Positions 35,536 through 46,286 of a DNA stretch of 64,000 nucleotides are shown one piece after another. The stretch lies in the NCBI GenBank assembly GCA_037975125.1, contig CM075857.1, positions 25,669,582-25,733,581 of the forward strand. The letters are read 5' to 3'. The position numbers and the translations under genes are program-made. The DNA comes from Latrodectus hesperus (lineage: Eukaryota > Arthropoda > Arachnida > Araneae > Theridiidae). Position 1 is the first letter of the stretch; each line of letters starts with the position of its first letter. The notes under the pieces are model-generated. The model saw only the letters and a program-made list of their open reading frames with translations, had not been told where the DNA came from and ran no database searches.

Positions 35536-36070
35536 ATGAATGGGGTGACTATCCTTTTGGTTGTTAGGATGGAAAAAGATGTAAAATACATCTCTTCAGA
35601 ATCTCTTATTTTACCCTCTTGCGTGTCATCTGCCTTCTTTTGTCGTTATTTTTTCCCTACTAAAAAATTGTCTCCTTTCCCTTTGTCTCTCGATTGTCCC
35701 TTGGAGATACCCCCTCCTTTCGTTCTCTCTCCTGACTCTCACGCCGAGGGTGTAAAGAGCGACAGAATATTTCTTCTGATTCTTGGGCGCGGGGAAGAAA
35801 GAGCGGGAAAAGACAGACCAGTGGCTGTCATCCGTAACTGTAGTCATGGAATGGGGGGACCTTTAAATTTCAAGAATATCGACAAGCTTTCGTTCGCTCC
35901 TTCACTCACTCACCCCCCCCCTTGAAACTGACCAGACCGACGATCGATATTTTTTACTTCTCCAGTCTTTTACTTCCCTTTCCCCTTCGGTTTCATCATT
36001 CTCCAAAGAGCGCAGTCAGCGTCCCCTGGTGGTCACAACGCGCGCTCTCTGATTTATATCGCCTCTAATA
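35536..36070. promoter_or_regulatory. GC-balanced island upstream of the promoter
   Basis: C/T-rich, CpG-bearing sequence that ends with a CTCF-type site (separate entry) and ACGCGCGCTCTC. The 129-codon frame at 35536-35925 is low in complexity toward its end and has no known domain. Likely upstream control DNA of the exon at 37603. Confidence 0.35.
36018..36034 (-). promoter_or_regulatory. Candidate CTCF binding site
   Basis: The minus strand reads TGACCACCAGGGGACGCT, very close to the deeply conserved CTCF core CCACxAGGGGGCGC (one change, G to A). It lies about 1.6 kb upstream of the start codon at 37603 and could mark an insulator or loop anchor. The core is conserved between vertebrates and arthropods, though occupancy cannot be read from sequence. 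Confidence 0.5.
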
Positions 36071-37005
36071 ATTTTGGATGACTTTCACTTCACACTTTTA
36101 TTAATGCTGTGTCACAAAAAATATTGTTTTATGGAAAATTTTAACTGTAGTTGAAGTCTGAAACTCATTTGAAAAGGATGACAATTTTATAAAAATATGA
36201 TGTTTAATAAAAATTGTAAACAAATTTTATGAAATTGCTTATTTTATTTTTGAAAAATTAATTATTAATTTTGTGCTTAGTTTTAATTTACAAAAAAATC
36301 ATTTTTAAGTTGATTTGACGATTTTTAATTTATAATTGACAATTTTCAATTTATTAAATTAGTCACCATTTTAAAACGTGATTTTTCTTCAACACTTTAC
36401 AGTTTGATATGTTTTATTCAGTTTTTCAAATTATAAAGTGGTACAGACTATTTTAAAAAAATTAGTGACCTGTTAAGTAATTTTAAAATATTCAAAATAA
36501 TTTCAATACAAAATTATAGAACGTCCTCTCGTTTCTAAAACAATCAATACTATAATAATTGCAAGTTATGAAAAATAAATAGTTTCGAACTCTGTTTTTC
36601 AGGATGTACTTTGTTTCGTGATAGTTACAAAATTTAGTTTTCTAACAGATAAAGTATTGTAAAATTTAAAAAGTCGTCATGTTTTTAAGTTTAATGTATA
36701 TTATTACAGCGAAACATTTATAGGAAACAAATATTTTCATGGTTTAATTTTTTATTGTAATTTTTTTATTTCTATAACTTTTTTTTAAATTGAACTTAAA
36801 TCCATTTATGTTTTCATTTTCTATTGTATTCAAACAAAGATTAAAAAATATTAATATTATATAAAATAAAATGTGTTAATATATTGTTTAAATACTAAAA
36901 TATTTTAAATGAATAAAATATTTCATTATAATTTTGATTTTTAATGTCAATCAAGATATATAAAAGCTGCTTTGGTAAATAAAATGCCATATTAATTTGA
37001 TTTTA
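36071..37005. other. AT-rich stretch, nothing seen
   Basis: AT-rich spacer between the CTCF-type site and the promoter island. No supported feature. Confidence 0.6.
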
Positions 37006-37424
37006 AAAAAATCCCGCCAAGAGTAGTTTTAAAACGCGCGACATCTTTATGACGCTTGTCCATTGAGCGGGAGAATGTCATTCCGATTGTCCGGCCACCT
37101 GAGGGCAGGGGTGAGGGGGTGGAAATCCGCAAGGAAATGAAGGCATCTTTCGCTTTGTGTGTCTGATTGATTGATTGAATGCGAGATGGAGAGAGAATCT
37201 ATTTACGTATGAAAACTGTCGATGGAGAGAAGAAGAGGAGGAGGAAAAAAATGTAAGAGTGGAGGAAAAAAAAAAAGAGGGATGTTTTCTGGCTAAAGTG
37301 GTTGGCGAGGAGGGCGCTGCAGTCGGGGCGAGTGGCAACGGCACGAGTCAGAAGCCGTGTGGCACTCCATCGGTTCGAACGCGTCCCGTGAACACGCTGC
37401 CACACCTGACGCGGTGAGGATGAT

Positions 37425-37494
37425 GTAAGTGGACGCGGACTTCTTTTTTACACTCCTCTGCACCTACCTCAAGTAACGGTTGCCTTACTGTCAG
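37425..37494 (+). other. Candidate 70-base intron in the 5' leader
   Basis: A strong donor GAT|GTAAGT (GT at 37425) and an acceptor TTGCCTTACTGTCAG (AG at 37493-37494) with a T-rich tract between them would remove 70 bases. This is inferred from splice signals only. Retention would leave the main start codon unchanged. Confidence 0.35.
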
Positions 37495-37536
37495 TCTGCG
37501 CTCCTCTTTTTTTCCTTTTGCATTTTCGCGTGCGGC

Positions 37537-37575
37537 ATGGGCGATCACAGCGGATCCGAGTGGCCGCACGGTTGA
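37537..37575 (+). CDS. Short upstream ORF in the leader
   Basis: ATG at 37537 starts a 12-codon frame (MGDHSGSEWPHG) that ends at TGA 37573-37575, 27 bases before the main start codon and in the same frame. Because the frames match, the stop also shows that the main ORF cannot be extended upstream. Such a uORF commonly lowers translation of the main frame. Here that is an inference. Confidence 0.5.
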   Translation: MGDHSGSEWPHG

Positions 37576-37602
37576 CGTCCTTCCTCCGAGCGGACAGCGG
37601 AG

Positions 37603-37747
37603 ATGGATGCCGTCAATGTGTCTCCTTTCTTCCCGCTCCTGTGGGCGAGCAAGTTCGGACCCCGGCTCCCCTGGCCAGCGGTCGGCAACAGGGGCACCAA
37701 TGGATCCTCCTCCTCGGCCGACGACACTTCACCCCACGACCACCAAG
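37603..37747 (+). CDS. First coding exon of an unidentified, probably regulatory, protein
   Basis: The 48 codons from ATG 37603 begin MDAVNVSP and contain FFPLLWASKFGPRLPWP, then a glycine/serine-rich stretch (GSSSS) and an acidic, histidine-bearing end. The exon ends with CAA G followed by GTGAGT, a consensus donor, so one base is carried into the next exon (phase 1). The start is fixed by an in-frame TGA 30 bases upstream, and the context GAG-ATG-G is acceptable. The hydrophobic, tryptophan-rich N-terminal motif followed by a low-complexity linker resembles repressor or activation motifs at the start of animal transcription factors. It is not a signal peptide, because it is interrupted by charges and prolines. 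The rest of the protein lies beyond a long intron. I do not recognise the family. The surrounding array of regulatory islands suggests a developmental regulator. Confidence 0.65.
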
Positions 37748-40700
37748 GTGAGTCTGCCACACCACTTTTCTCACTCTCATTAACCATGCCGTGGAGAAGG
37801 CATTACTGAATCGCTGTCTCAATACCTTGCCTTTGTGAAGATCATTTACGATTCTTGACGGCTTTTATTCGTCAGATTTCAACTCTTGCTTAAGTCTATG
37901 AATTGCTCGAATTGAATGATGCATCCATTTAAATGTGTTGTAAGAATCATGTTTTTAAACACGCATTTACCAAGTTGAGCTTTTGTAAAAAAAAATTGAA
38001 TAATCTTATTGATGAAATATAAAATATAGAGAGATGTCTTTATTTAAATTTCAACACATTCAATCCCATAAATTCAGTATTTTATTTTTATACATTTCTT
38101 ACAACCTCTGATTTTAAATTTTCTTCAAATAATTAAAAAAATATTACAGTAATTTTGTGTGCAGCCCCTGCACTATAATCTTCTAATGAATAGTATAGTT
38201 TAATTTCAAATTTCTTTACTTTTTCTTTATGCACATTAAAAAAAACCGAAAAAGTAAATAAAAAATGTGAAGTCAAATAAAATATTTTAGAGGTCATTGT
38301 CTTCTCATTGTGAAATGTTCGATTTCTTCTCGCCAAAAAGTAAAAAGTATTTACTTTAAATAATGAAAGCTCATTTTTTACATAAAATCATTTTTATGAT
38401 TTATAAAAAAATCTCCTGTTTACTGTAAAATATTGAATGTATTTTTTAAAATTAACCAAATAATGTAAAGATAAATATGGTAAAAGTGAAATTAGAAATT
38501 TTTATATTGTGAATAGAATTAGATAAGGTGAAGATAACTTTAAATTGTTTCAAATAATCATCACATCGATTATTGTTTATTGCATAATTTTAATAATAAT
38601 TGTACCTAAATCTGTATCATTAAACTTCTTTTTGACTCCCCTACAGTTTTGATTAAATATCGAATGTTGAATATGTATCTTTAATGTTTGAGAAAAATAT
38701 ATCAAGTTCTCAATTCTGTAGTGTATTATATAATTTAATTTAGCCATGTGTGTGCATTTTTTTCCAAGATCTTGTTTAAATGAATAAAATTAAATTGAGA
38801 TTTGCTCATTTCAAATTGTATATTTCTAAATTGGAAAATTTAATTTAGAGGGCAATCAAAATGTAATGAATTAAAAAATTAAGCTTAATTTAAGGAATGC
38901 TTATTTACATTGACATTAAATTTGAAGAGAAACTTAATAAGAGACTTATATTACATCATCTCGTTTATGAAAAATAAATATTTACATTGCATTATTCTGT
39001 CTTATAATATGTTGACTTATTAAAAAACTAAATTCTATCATGATAATTTTTTAAAGTATACTGAACATATTGATGTTATTTTCGTATTAACTTGTGATTT
39101 ACTTTTTTAAAATTTGAACAATATAAAAAATATCCAAATGTCATTGAAATATTTCGATAAAATATTTTTAATTTTTATGATAGTAGCCGAAAAGAAAATT
39201 TTAATACCTTTTAATGAGGTGTTAATGTCGTCAATAATTAATGTTTATACTCGTGAGCAAAGCAAAAGGTAAGAATATGTATTTACTCATTTTTGTTGAT
39301 TTATTTTTGCCTATTAAGGATTTAAATTTTACTCTAAAAGTAACAAGAATTATCATTTCAATGTGTGTCTATAATACGAAACGTTTGTGAACTGTTTTAT
39401 TTAAGTTTTAATATTCAGTATATAAAATGTATTTAGTTTTTCTAATTTTAGATGATGTTGACATTTTTTTAAAATTACTCTTAAACCATAGTTCTGCAGT
39501 GTTTCGAGTGTTAGCATCAATTTGTAATTACGATTTTACTCATCTTTGAATTAAAAAAATTTATTTTTAAATGGAAAAGAAATTAAAAGGAAAATTTTAC
39601 TTCTGGAAAATTTAAATGGACACATTTTTAAACTATATTGTAATTTAACAAACGCAATTGTAAACTAATAATATATTGTATGTAGCTTCTTTTAATTAAT
39701 TTTTAACTAGTTTATCAATTTTGCTTACAATAGCTTAACCCAATTCCCATGGTAGATCGCATTGTACGTAACTTATATTCATTAATTAGTATCACCTTCC
39801 TTTCCTTCTTAAATGATTCTGCAATTTCTTTTTCCATTTTGCCCGAGATTTTCACTAAAATAAAATTTTCAGCTATCAATTTTAAAACGTGACAGTTGAT
39901 CCATTGCTTTTATTTTTTTTTCTACTCAAAAATGTCAAAGGTTTTGAATTGAATTCCTTAACTGAAATCATCCGCTTAACTTGAGTGTTTGCAAACAGTA
40001 GCCGTATTTCTAACTATATGTCATCTTTAATCTGTTCATCTTAAAAAAAAATACCTTTCTCGCGTTTTAAACATTATTTTAACTATCCATTAGTTCTTCA
40101 CTTTTTTATTTTTATAATGCGAGTTTCAAGAAAATTCCCATAAAATGAAGCTAAGTTTTGTCAGAGTTCGCAAACAATTTAATTTCTTTCAAGACTTTTT
40201 CTTGCCCATTTCTCTCAGACGAAGATGCTTTAAATAATTTTTTTCTCATATTTGAAATATATGCATTAAGGAGGGCACATCATTTAGTTAAGACTATTAT
40301 TTTGCATTTCTTTCCTCTTTTGATGATTTCATTGAAATTCTACTTTCTGTTATTTTTCCATTGTATTGAAGTAACAAGAAGCCATGTGTGTGTGTTTAAA
40401 ACTTTTCTTCATTGGAGATTAGTTCATACCATTCTTATACTATTCGTACTCAGTTGTTAATATATTGCTCATACTATTATATTGAAAATATAATTAGAAA
40501 TAATGAATTATGTTTTTTTAGTTAGTTTTATCATCAATTAAATAAACGTTCCAACTATAAGTAAATGAAAAGTTGGGCTGAAGATTTCTTAAAAATCATC
40601 ATTAGAAATATCATAAAATATTTTGAATCTGGTTATGTTTCACATTTATAACTTTACTTACTTTCGAATATAAATTTTTATTTAAATTATTGCTTCTATT

Positions 40701-41615
40701 AAAATCTTGCTGCTATTTCCTTAATTTTACTCTTTGTATTCATAAGATGAGAATAATAACTACGTGAAAAATGATAAAGTAAGCCAATCTTTTGGGTGAA
40801 GTAAGCATTATCTCTCAAGAAATAATTGTGTTTTCCTATTAGTGAATAAAATGTAGATCTTGAGATATCACCAACTATGCTGACTTGAAAAATTATAATT
40901 TTCTATATTATATCAAAAACAAAATTACTCTTTTTATTTCTTACTGTTTAGTAAGATTTAAAGTAAAATAATTTTAAATGCAAATTCCGTTAACTATTTC
41001 TCATAGCCCAAAAATGAAATGCTTTATATTTAATTATTTGATACAAAAATTAATTTTATATATTTGTTTTTATATTCATTATTTTTATATTTTATCATAT
41101 AAAATGGAAAAATATTTAATTTGAATAAAACATGCTTTCATATTTTGCCTATAAACATTATTAGTTATCAGTAAGATTTCTGAAATGGCTATTATTTTAG
41201 CAGAAATTTATTTCTACTATTCAAATTACTTACAAATTAATTGAAAAATTATTTCATTTCACTCAAAACAAATGAACAAAATTTGAATGAATGTTTTAAA
41301 CTGGATCATTTGAAGATCAGCTCAGTTAAAATTATTTTCACTTTAATTGTGAGCAAAACCATTTATTCTAACTAAATATGTTCATTATCAAAATAATATA
41401 TTTTTAAATTTTATTTTAAAAGCAATGATTAAGAAAGAAACAATGTATCTAATTGGGTGAATATTCATAACAGTACAATAAAAAAAATTGTGTGAGCTGC
41501 CATTTCAAATTGAATTGAGTTTATTTTTGTAGAACTTGTCAAATAACCTTACACACTGACACAATTGTTTCTTCATTGGTCTATTAAGATACATAATCTT
41601 TTTTATGGTTTTATG
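37748..41615 (+). other. Start of a long AT-rich intron
   Basis: Begins with the donor GTGAGT. The first 60 bases remain mixed, then the sequence is very AT-rich to 41.6 kb with no acceptor-exon-donor unit or repeat that I can support. Confidence 0.5.
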
Positions 41616-41624
41616 CTGAAGTGT

Positions 41625-42030
41625 TCCCTGTAATCTCATTAAGGCGTTCCTCCTTCAAAGCGCAGTTCAAGAGAAATAAATTCTGTTGTTGTCCGTCCAC
41701 GTGTTTTTTAAAGGAAGACAAAGCTATTGACAGAGCCCCATCTCCTGCTGTTTGCACAGTTGGACTTGGTTTGTTATGTAAACTCACTCTTTCCTGTGAA
41801 CTAAGTCAAATGATAAGGAGATTTGATTAAAACATCCTATCGAAATAAATATCGTTAAAGTTAATGGCTTCTGGATTATCATAAAAATGTTTTGAGACGG
41901 AGCTCTGAAATTAATATTGACTCAACTCCAAGCTGGGCCGAGTGCGAATCGACATGTGTGAAAGCTCGGCAATATAAGTGTAAACACTTCCCACTAATAG
42001 GTTTTCTTTAATTTGTTATTTTAAGCAGCT
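41625..42030. promoter_or_regulatory. GC-balanced island, candidate intronic enhancer
   Basis: Mixed composition with GCTATTGACAGAGCCCC near 41727 (TTGACAG is a Meis/TGIF-type core), TGATAAGGAG near 41810 (GATA) and CAAGCTGGGCCGAGTGCG near 41930. The 69-codon frame 41621-41830 has no known domain. Confidence 0.35.
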
Positions 42031-44995
42031 GCGTATCCAAATGGTCCAGACATTAAGAAACAGACATTATGTGATTTATCATACCATTTTCTTAAAATAT
42101 TGTTGACATAAAATTTACGCAGTCAATGGAAATTCATTTTTATTGCATCGGAGTGAATCATTTAACGGTTTTATTACCATAAGCCGAATAAATTGGTAGG
42201 AAAAGATCTTTGTCTAAAGAATTGCAGTAAATACCCGAACAAGACAGGCGAACACAATCGAAGGTATGCATTTGCGTCATTCTTTTATAAGTGAAAATTC
42301 GGTACGAACTCTTTTTGGAATTATTCGGTTTTGCTTGATTTATTGTTCCTTCCTTAATTATAAAAGCGATTCGTAACCTACCTCTTATAATTTTTATCGA
42401 ATTTTTGTATTGATATGTGTATTTGCTCTTTAGCTTTATAAACTTTAAAAAAATGGTTTTATTCCTACTGCACATTTTGTAAAACAACTCTTGTCGGAGA
42501 GAAATTATCTATCATACTTAAAATTGTTTTAATATCTTCCTTTGAAAGTAATTTGATATGCGTATGTTTTATCGCATCTCTTACAAAGAATGCTTAAAAA
42601 GATGTGTTTCTCAATCTTCCATAGTACTACATTTCTGAAGTTCATTGGAACGTTTTACCATCAGGTTTGCTTAGTATTTAAAATTGAAGTCTGCCATGTG
42701 TTTTTCGAGTACTTTATACATAAATACAATTTTTTAATATTAAGGAAAGAAATTTAAAGCTAGATAAATCAGAGTCCAAATAATTACACGGTATCAAGAG
42801 AGAAATATTTTTCACAACAAATTTAAATTATTTCAAAATATTCAAGTATCATTCCATTCGAATGTTTCTTGGCGGAATGGAATCTAAATTTATTTAAATA
42901 ATAGGAAAGATAAAGATGTTTGGCAACAGCAGTTAAGTTATGTTTTTCATCTGATTATCAAAAATTAGCTTATATTTCTCATTGTATGATTCGATACACA
43001 AAAAATTAAAAGTTCGTATTTTAATATCTTGAAACCTTTTGATAACAAGTACAGATAGATTGTTCCGAGTTTCTTGTGGTTTTATATGCATATTTTCAGT
43101 CTTGGTTAAAGATAACTTGATTAGTAACTGCTTGAAGGGCATTAAATATTTCCCTTGAACATTGAAGCATATCGACGGGTTATTCTGTATCATTTTACTA
43201 TCCAAGTCATCATATTAAAAATTAATTTATCCTTAACTTAATTGCATGTTAACATTTCAAACTGGGCAATTATGTACGCATTTTGGATAAGCTATCGGTT
43301 CTGTGCAACGGTTATTATTTTCTTGTTTAATTTTGGAGGCGAACAAATCTGGAAATTGTTTTGTTGGAAATGAAGTGAAGAAGGAAAGAATCATTATCTT
43401 ATCTCTACAGAAAACCTGTTTTTCGATTTTTAAATGTAGCTATTTCTGCTTTTTTATTTATCATTTTTGAAGACAACTGTGATAAAGTTTTCACACTTGG
43501 TGGAGCCGTTCAATTCTGTTGGCTATCTGACTTGAAATGGCAAAGATAAAGGTTACATATCATTTCGGTCTGAACAAAAACTAGCGAAAATCACTGAAAC
43601 ATTTGAACATAAATTTTCTTACACAGAATGTGGGGAGAAATAAATCGGAAAAAAGTATGAAAAGCTGTAAATATGGTGATTTTTTAATATAAACAAACTT
43701 AAAAAACTAAAAAGTGTACTTGTAACTGATTAGCAATAATTTAAATTTCTAAGAAAATCCAATTTTGATTGAGCTCACATGATTTTAATCATATAAATTA
43801 TGGACTACAGCTGACTGAAGGATGTTTATTTCATACCTACATAAAGTAATTTTATAAACATTCAATACTCTTTTGGGGAATGATCCAGATACTTTTCAGA
43901 AAAAAAGTTACAAAATAAATTATGGTTTTAATCATATATGTCATTCTTTCATTTTTGCTAAGCCTATAATTGTTTTCCAAGTACTTTTGTGACACAATGT
44001 AACTATAAAATGGTTGGCGAAATTGTCTAATTAATTTTAACAATTTAGTGATTTTTACAACATGTGGGTTTTTCTTCTCTAATTGAAATTTTTTTCCTTA
44101 TTCATAACGCATTGCATCTTTAATAACTATTTTTAAATCTTCTGAATAATTTTCTTTAACTGTATTCCGGTTTGATGTATTTATGTTGCAACTTAAATAC
44201 ATTAATAATATACTTATTAAATGTCTCTTGCTTTAGCAAATTCACGGTATTAAAAATTGTATTTTATAATCAGGATTTTTATTTTTATTTTAAAATTTTT
44301 AAAGTTTATGCATTTGCCTACATTCAAATTATTATTATTATTATTATTTTTGCTTTTTTATTTATTTTTTTTATTTAGTAATTATTGGAGAGATTTCACA
44401 TTTGTCCTGAAGTGCTTGAATTCCTTTCAGCATGTATCTTGATTACTTGCATTAGTTTTTATGTATTTAGTACATTTCCTTCGTCTTATACCCAGAACGT
44501 GAGAGCATTTGATTACTGAAGAAACAATCCGATACAAAATCATCAGTTGAAGTATAATTTTGTTTTGCCTTACAAATATTTCTAAAATAATATGCTATTT
44601 AATAATCTCAATAAGTAAAAATTAGTTATTTTGAAGTCGTTTTATTTCAATAGTTTTGTATGTCATGCTGCAATAGTTATAAAGTTGTATGTTATATAGC
44701 ATCATATTTGTAGACATTCAAATGTTAGTGCTGAAAAGTTATTCATTTTCATTCCAAAAGTTGACTCATTGAGACATGAAGTAACAAAATGTAATGTTCA
44801 ATCTTCAGAACACAATTGACCACTTTCCTGAAAGCTGATAATTTTTCTTTTCAATCTGTTAACGTCCATAAGCATAGACATCCATCTCTTAATAATAGGA
44901 GAATAGTAGTTTATAGTAAACTGTGTAAATTTACATTGAGGATACATCTCTATTTGCATAAACTGATATTGAAAATTAACCGTTAGATCCAAATG
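42031..44995. other. AT-rich stretch with chance-length frames
   Basis: Minus-strand frames at 42158-42487 (109 codons) and 42933-43205 (90 codons) are lysine/asparagine-rich, without motifs, and of a length expected by chance in about 64 kb of such sequence. No gene is supported. Confidence 0.5.
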
Positions 44996-44999
44996 ATGG

Positions 45000-45440
45000 G
45001 ACCTCTAAAAAAGTCTTTCACTCCTTTGATACAACTGTTTTAATGTATGAGTGAACATGGCAAATGACGCGACTTCAGCAAACGAAGTGAGACCTCTCGA
45101 TTGATGGCGAGTTTGGCGATGAGTGAATATCTTGCACGACAACACCTTATGAATTGAAGTAAACACGAAACAACAGTTAGAATAATTGGATTTCTTCACA
45201 CAAGTGTTACAAACAAGTGCACTGTGTTGGGGAAGTGATTGCAAATTCAGTTCACTTTTCTTTTGACGGCTGCGAAGTCTTTTTGCAGCTTTTAATTGCA
45301 GTTCTTTCGAATTCGAGTTGCACAGCGTGAGTAGGAGTCTTAAAAACCAAAATTCCTCGTTACGCTTTTATCAGTTATCTTCAAAGATCTCGTGCTTCCT
45401 TCGCCGTCAACATAATCTCTGAGAGACTTGTTGACGCTTA
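45000..45440. promoter_or_regulatory. GC-balanced island, candidate intronic enhancer
   Basis: Contains ACAAGTGCACTG near 45213 and GGAAGTGATTGCAAATTC near 45231 (Nkx- and POU-like cores), CGATTGATGGCGAGTTTGGC near 45098, and TTTTAATTGCAG near 45290. Frames on the minus strand lack domains. Confidence 0.35.
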
Positions 45441-46248
45441 TCTATAGTGAGAAAATATATTTCTATTAGTTTTGATGCAAGTAATATTTGTAAAGTAAAA
45501 GTGCCTTAAATCCGCTTCTTAATACTGGTTGAAGTAAATATTGAGTTTTTTGTTTTCAGAAATGTTTATTAGTTTTTATCTAGAGTAATAATAATTGTCA
45601 CTAAAGTTATACTGTATCCTATTGCTGTAACATTATAACTCTAAGTGTACTATATTCATAAAAAAAGTCTTAACATAGGTGCTTTGTTGTCGTAGATATT
45701 ATTTTATTATATAGTTTTTCAACTGTGTCTAAACAAGCACGAGTTCACGTTAATTTTAAGAGAGGTATAGAAGAAAATTTTGGAATTGTGTGTGTGTACC
45801 CAAGAAAGTTATGTTTATATAATATCGCCTTCGTGCTTGTTCATATAAGAACGAATTCTATTATATTTAAATGAATTTATTACATTATATCTCTCACGTG
45901 TAAATTAAATTTTTTGTTGTTCTTACAGTACTAAGCGTTTTATCGGAAGTTATTTATTAATGAAACAAAAATTCTCTGTAAAGAAAGGAAATTATGAACA
46001 ATGATTCAGTTTTTATTTTTCTTTATTTGAAAAGAAGGATTTTATGGTAAAGAGATAGAAGTAAAGAAAACTTTAATAGAGTGATTGTTGAGTTCGTAAA
46101 GAATGTGGTATTATGGGGATTATTAATTCAAAAATGCACTGTAAGAAAGAATGTAAAAAAAGTAAAAAAGTCAATGTTGTAATAAAAAAATATGCGAAAA
46201 TGACTAGTATCCCATTTTTTACAACATTTTTTATCTTTTTATATATGC
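45441..46248. other. AT-rich stretch, nothing seen
   Basis: AT-rich, no supported feature. The 64-codon frame at 46113-46307 is lysine-rich and AT-driven. Confidence 0.55.
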
Positions 46249-46286
46249 ATGCATGTATACATGCATATATGCAAATATTTGCATAT
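46249..46286. repeat. Two abutting perfect palindromes with POU octamers
   Basis: 46249-46266 is the perfect 18-base palindrome ATGCATGTATACATGCAT, and directly next to it 46267-46286 is a perfect 20-base palindrome made of ATATGCAAAT and ATTTGCATAT. The second holds the octamer ATGCAAAT on both strands, and the first holds ATGCAT half-sites, as in palindromic POU dimer elements. Could be a regulatory site or a chance product of an (AT/GC) simple repeat. Confidence 0.95.

Larger units (their letters stand above)
37010..37602 (+). promoter_or_regulatory. CpG-rich promoter and 5' leader of the main gene
   Basis: An abrupt CpG-rich block rises out of AT-rich flanks and runs directly into an open start exon with a consensus donor. 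It includes GCGCGCGAC near 37036, CCGGCCACCTGAGGG near 37090, CATTTTCGCGTGCGGC near 37521 and a long A/G-rich purine tract at 37185-37290. No TATA box is obvious at a fitting distance, which suits a CpG-type dispersed promoter. The transcription start is not defined. Confidence 0.6.

Noticed and set aside
35536..35925. 129-codon + strand frame upstream of the promoter
   Set aside because: Pyrimidine-rich composition explains its openness. No domain and no splice exit.
37175..37417. 80-codon + strand frame in the promoter
   Set aside because: Purine-tract translation (runs of E and K). It lies in the leader and ends before the start exon.
42158..43205. Minus-strand frames of 109 and 90 codons
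   Set aside because: Lysine/asparagine-rich, without motifs, no supporting second segment in order as at 30.6-31.5 kb.
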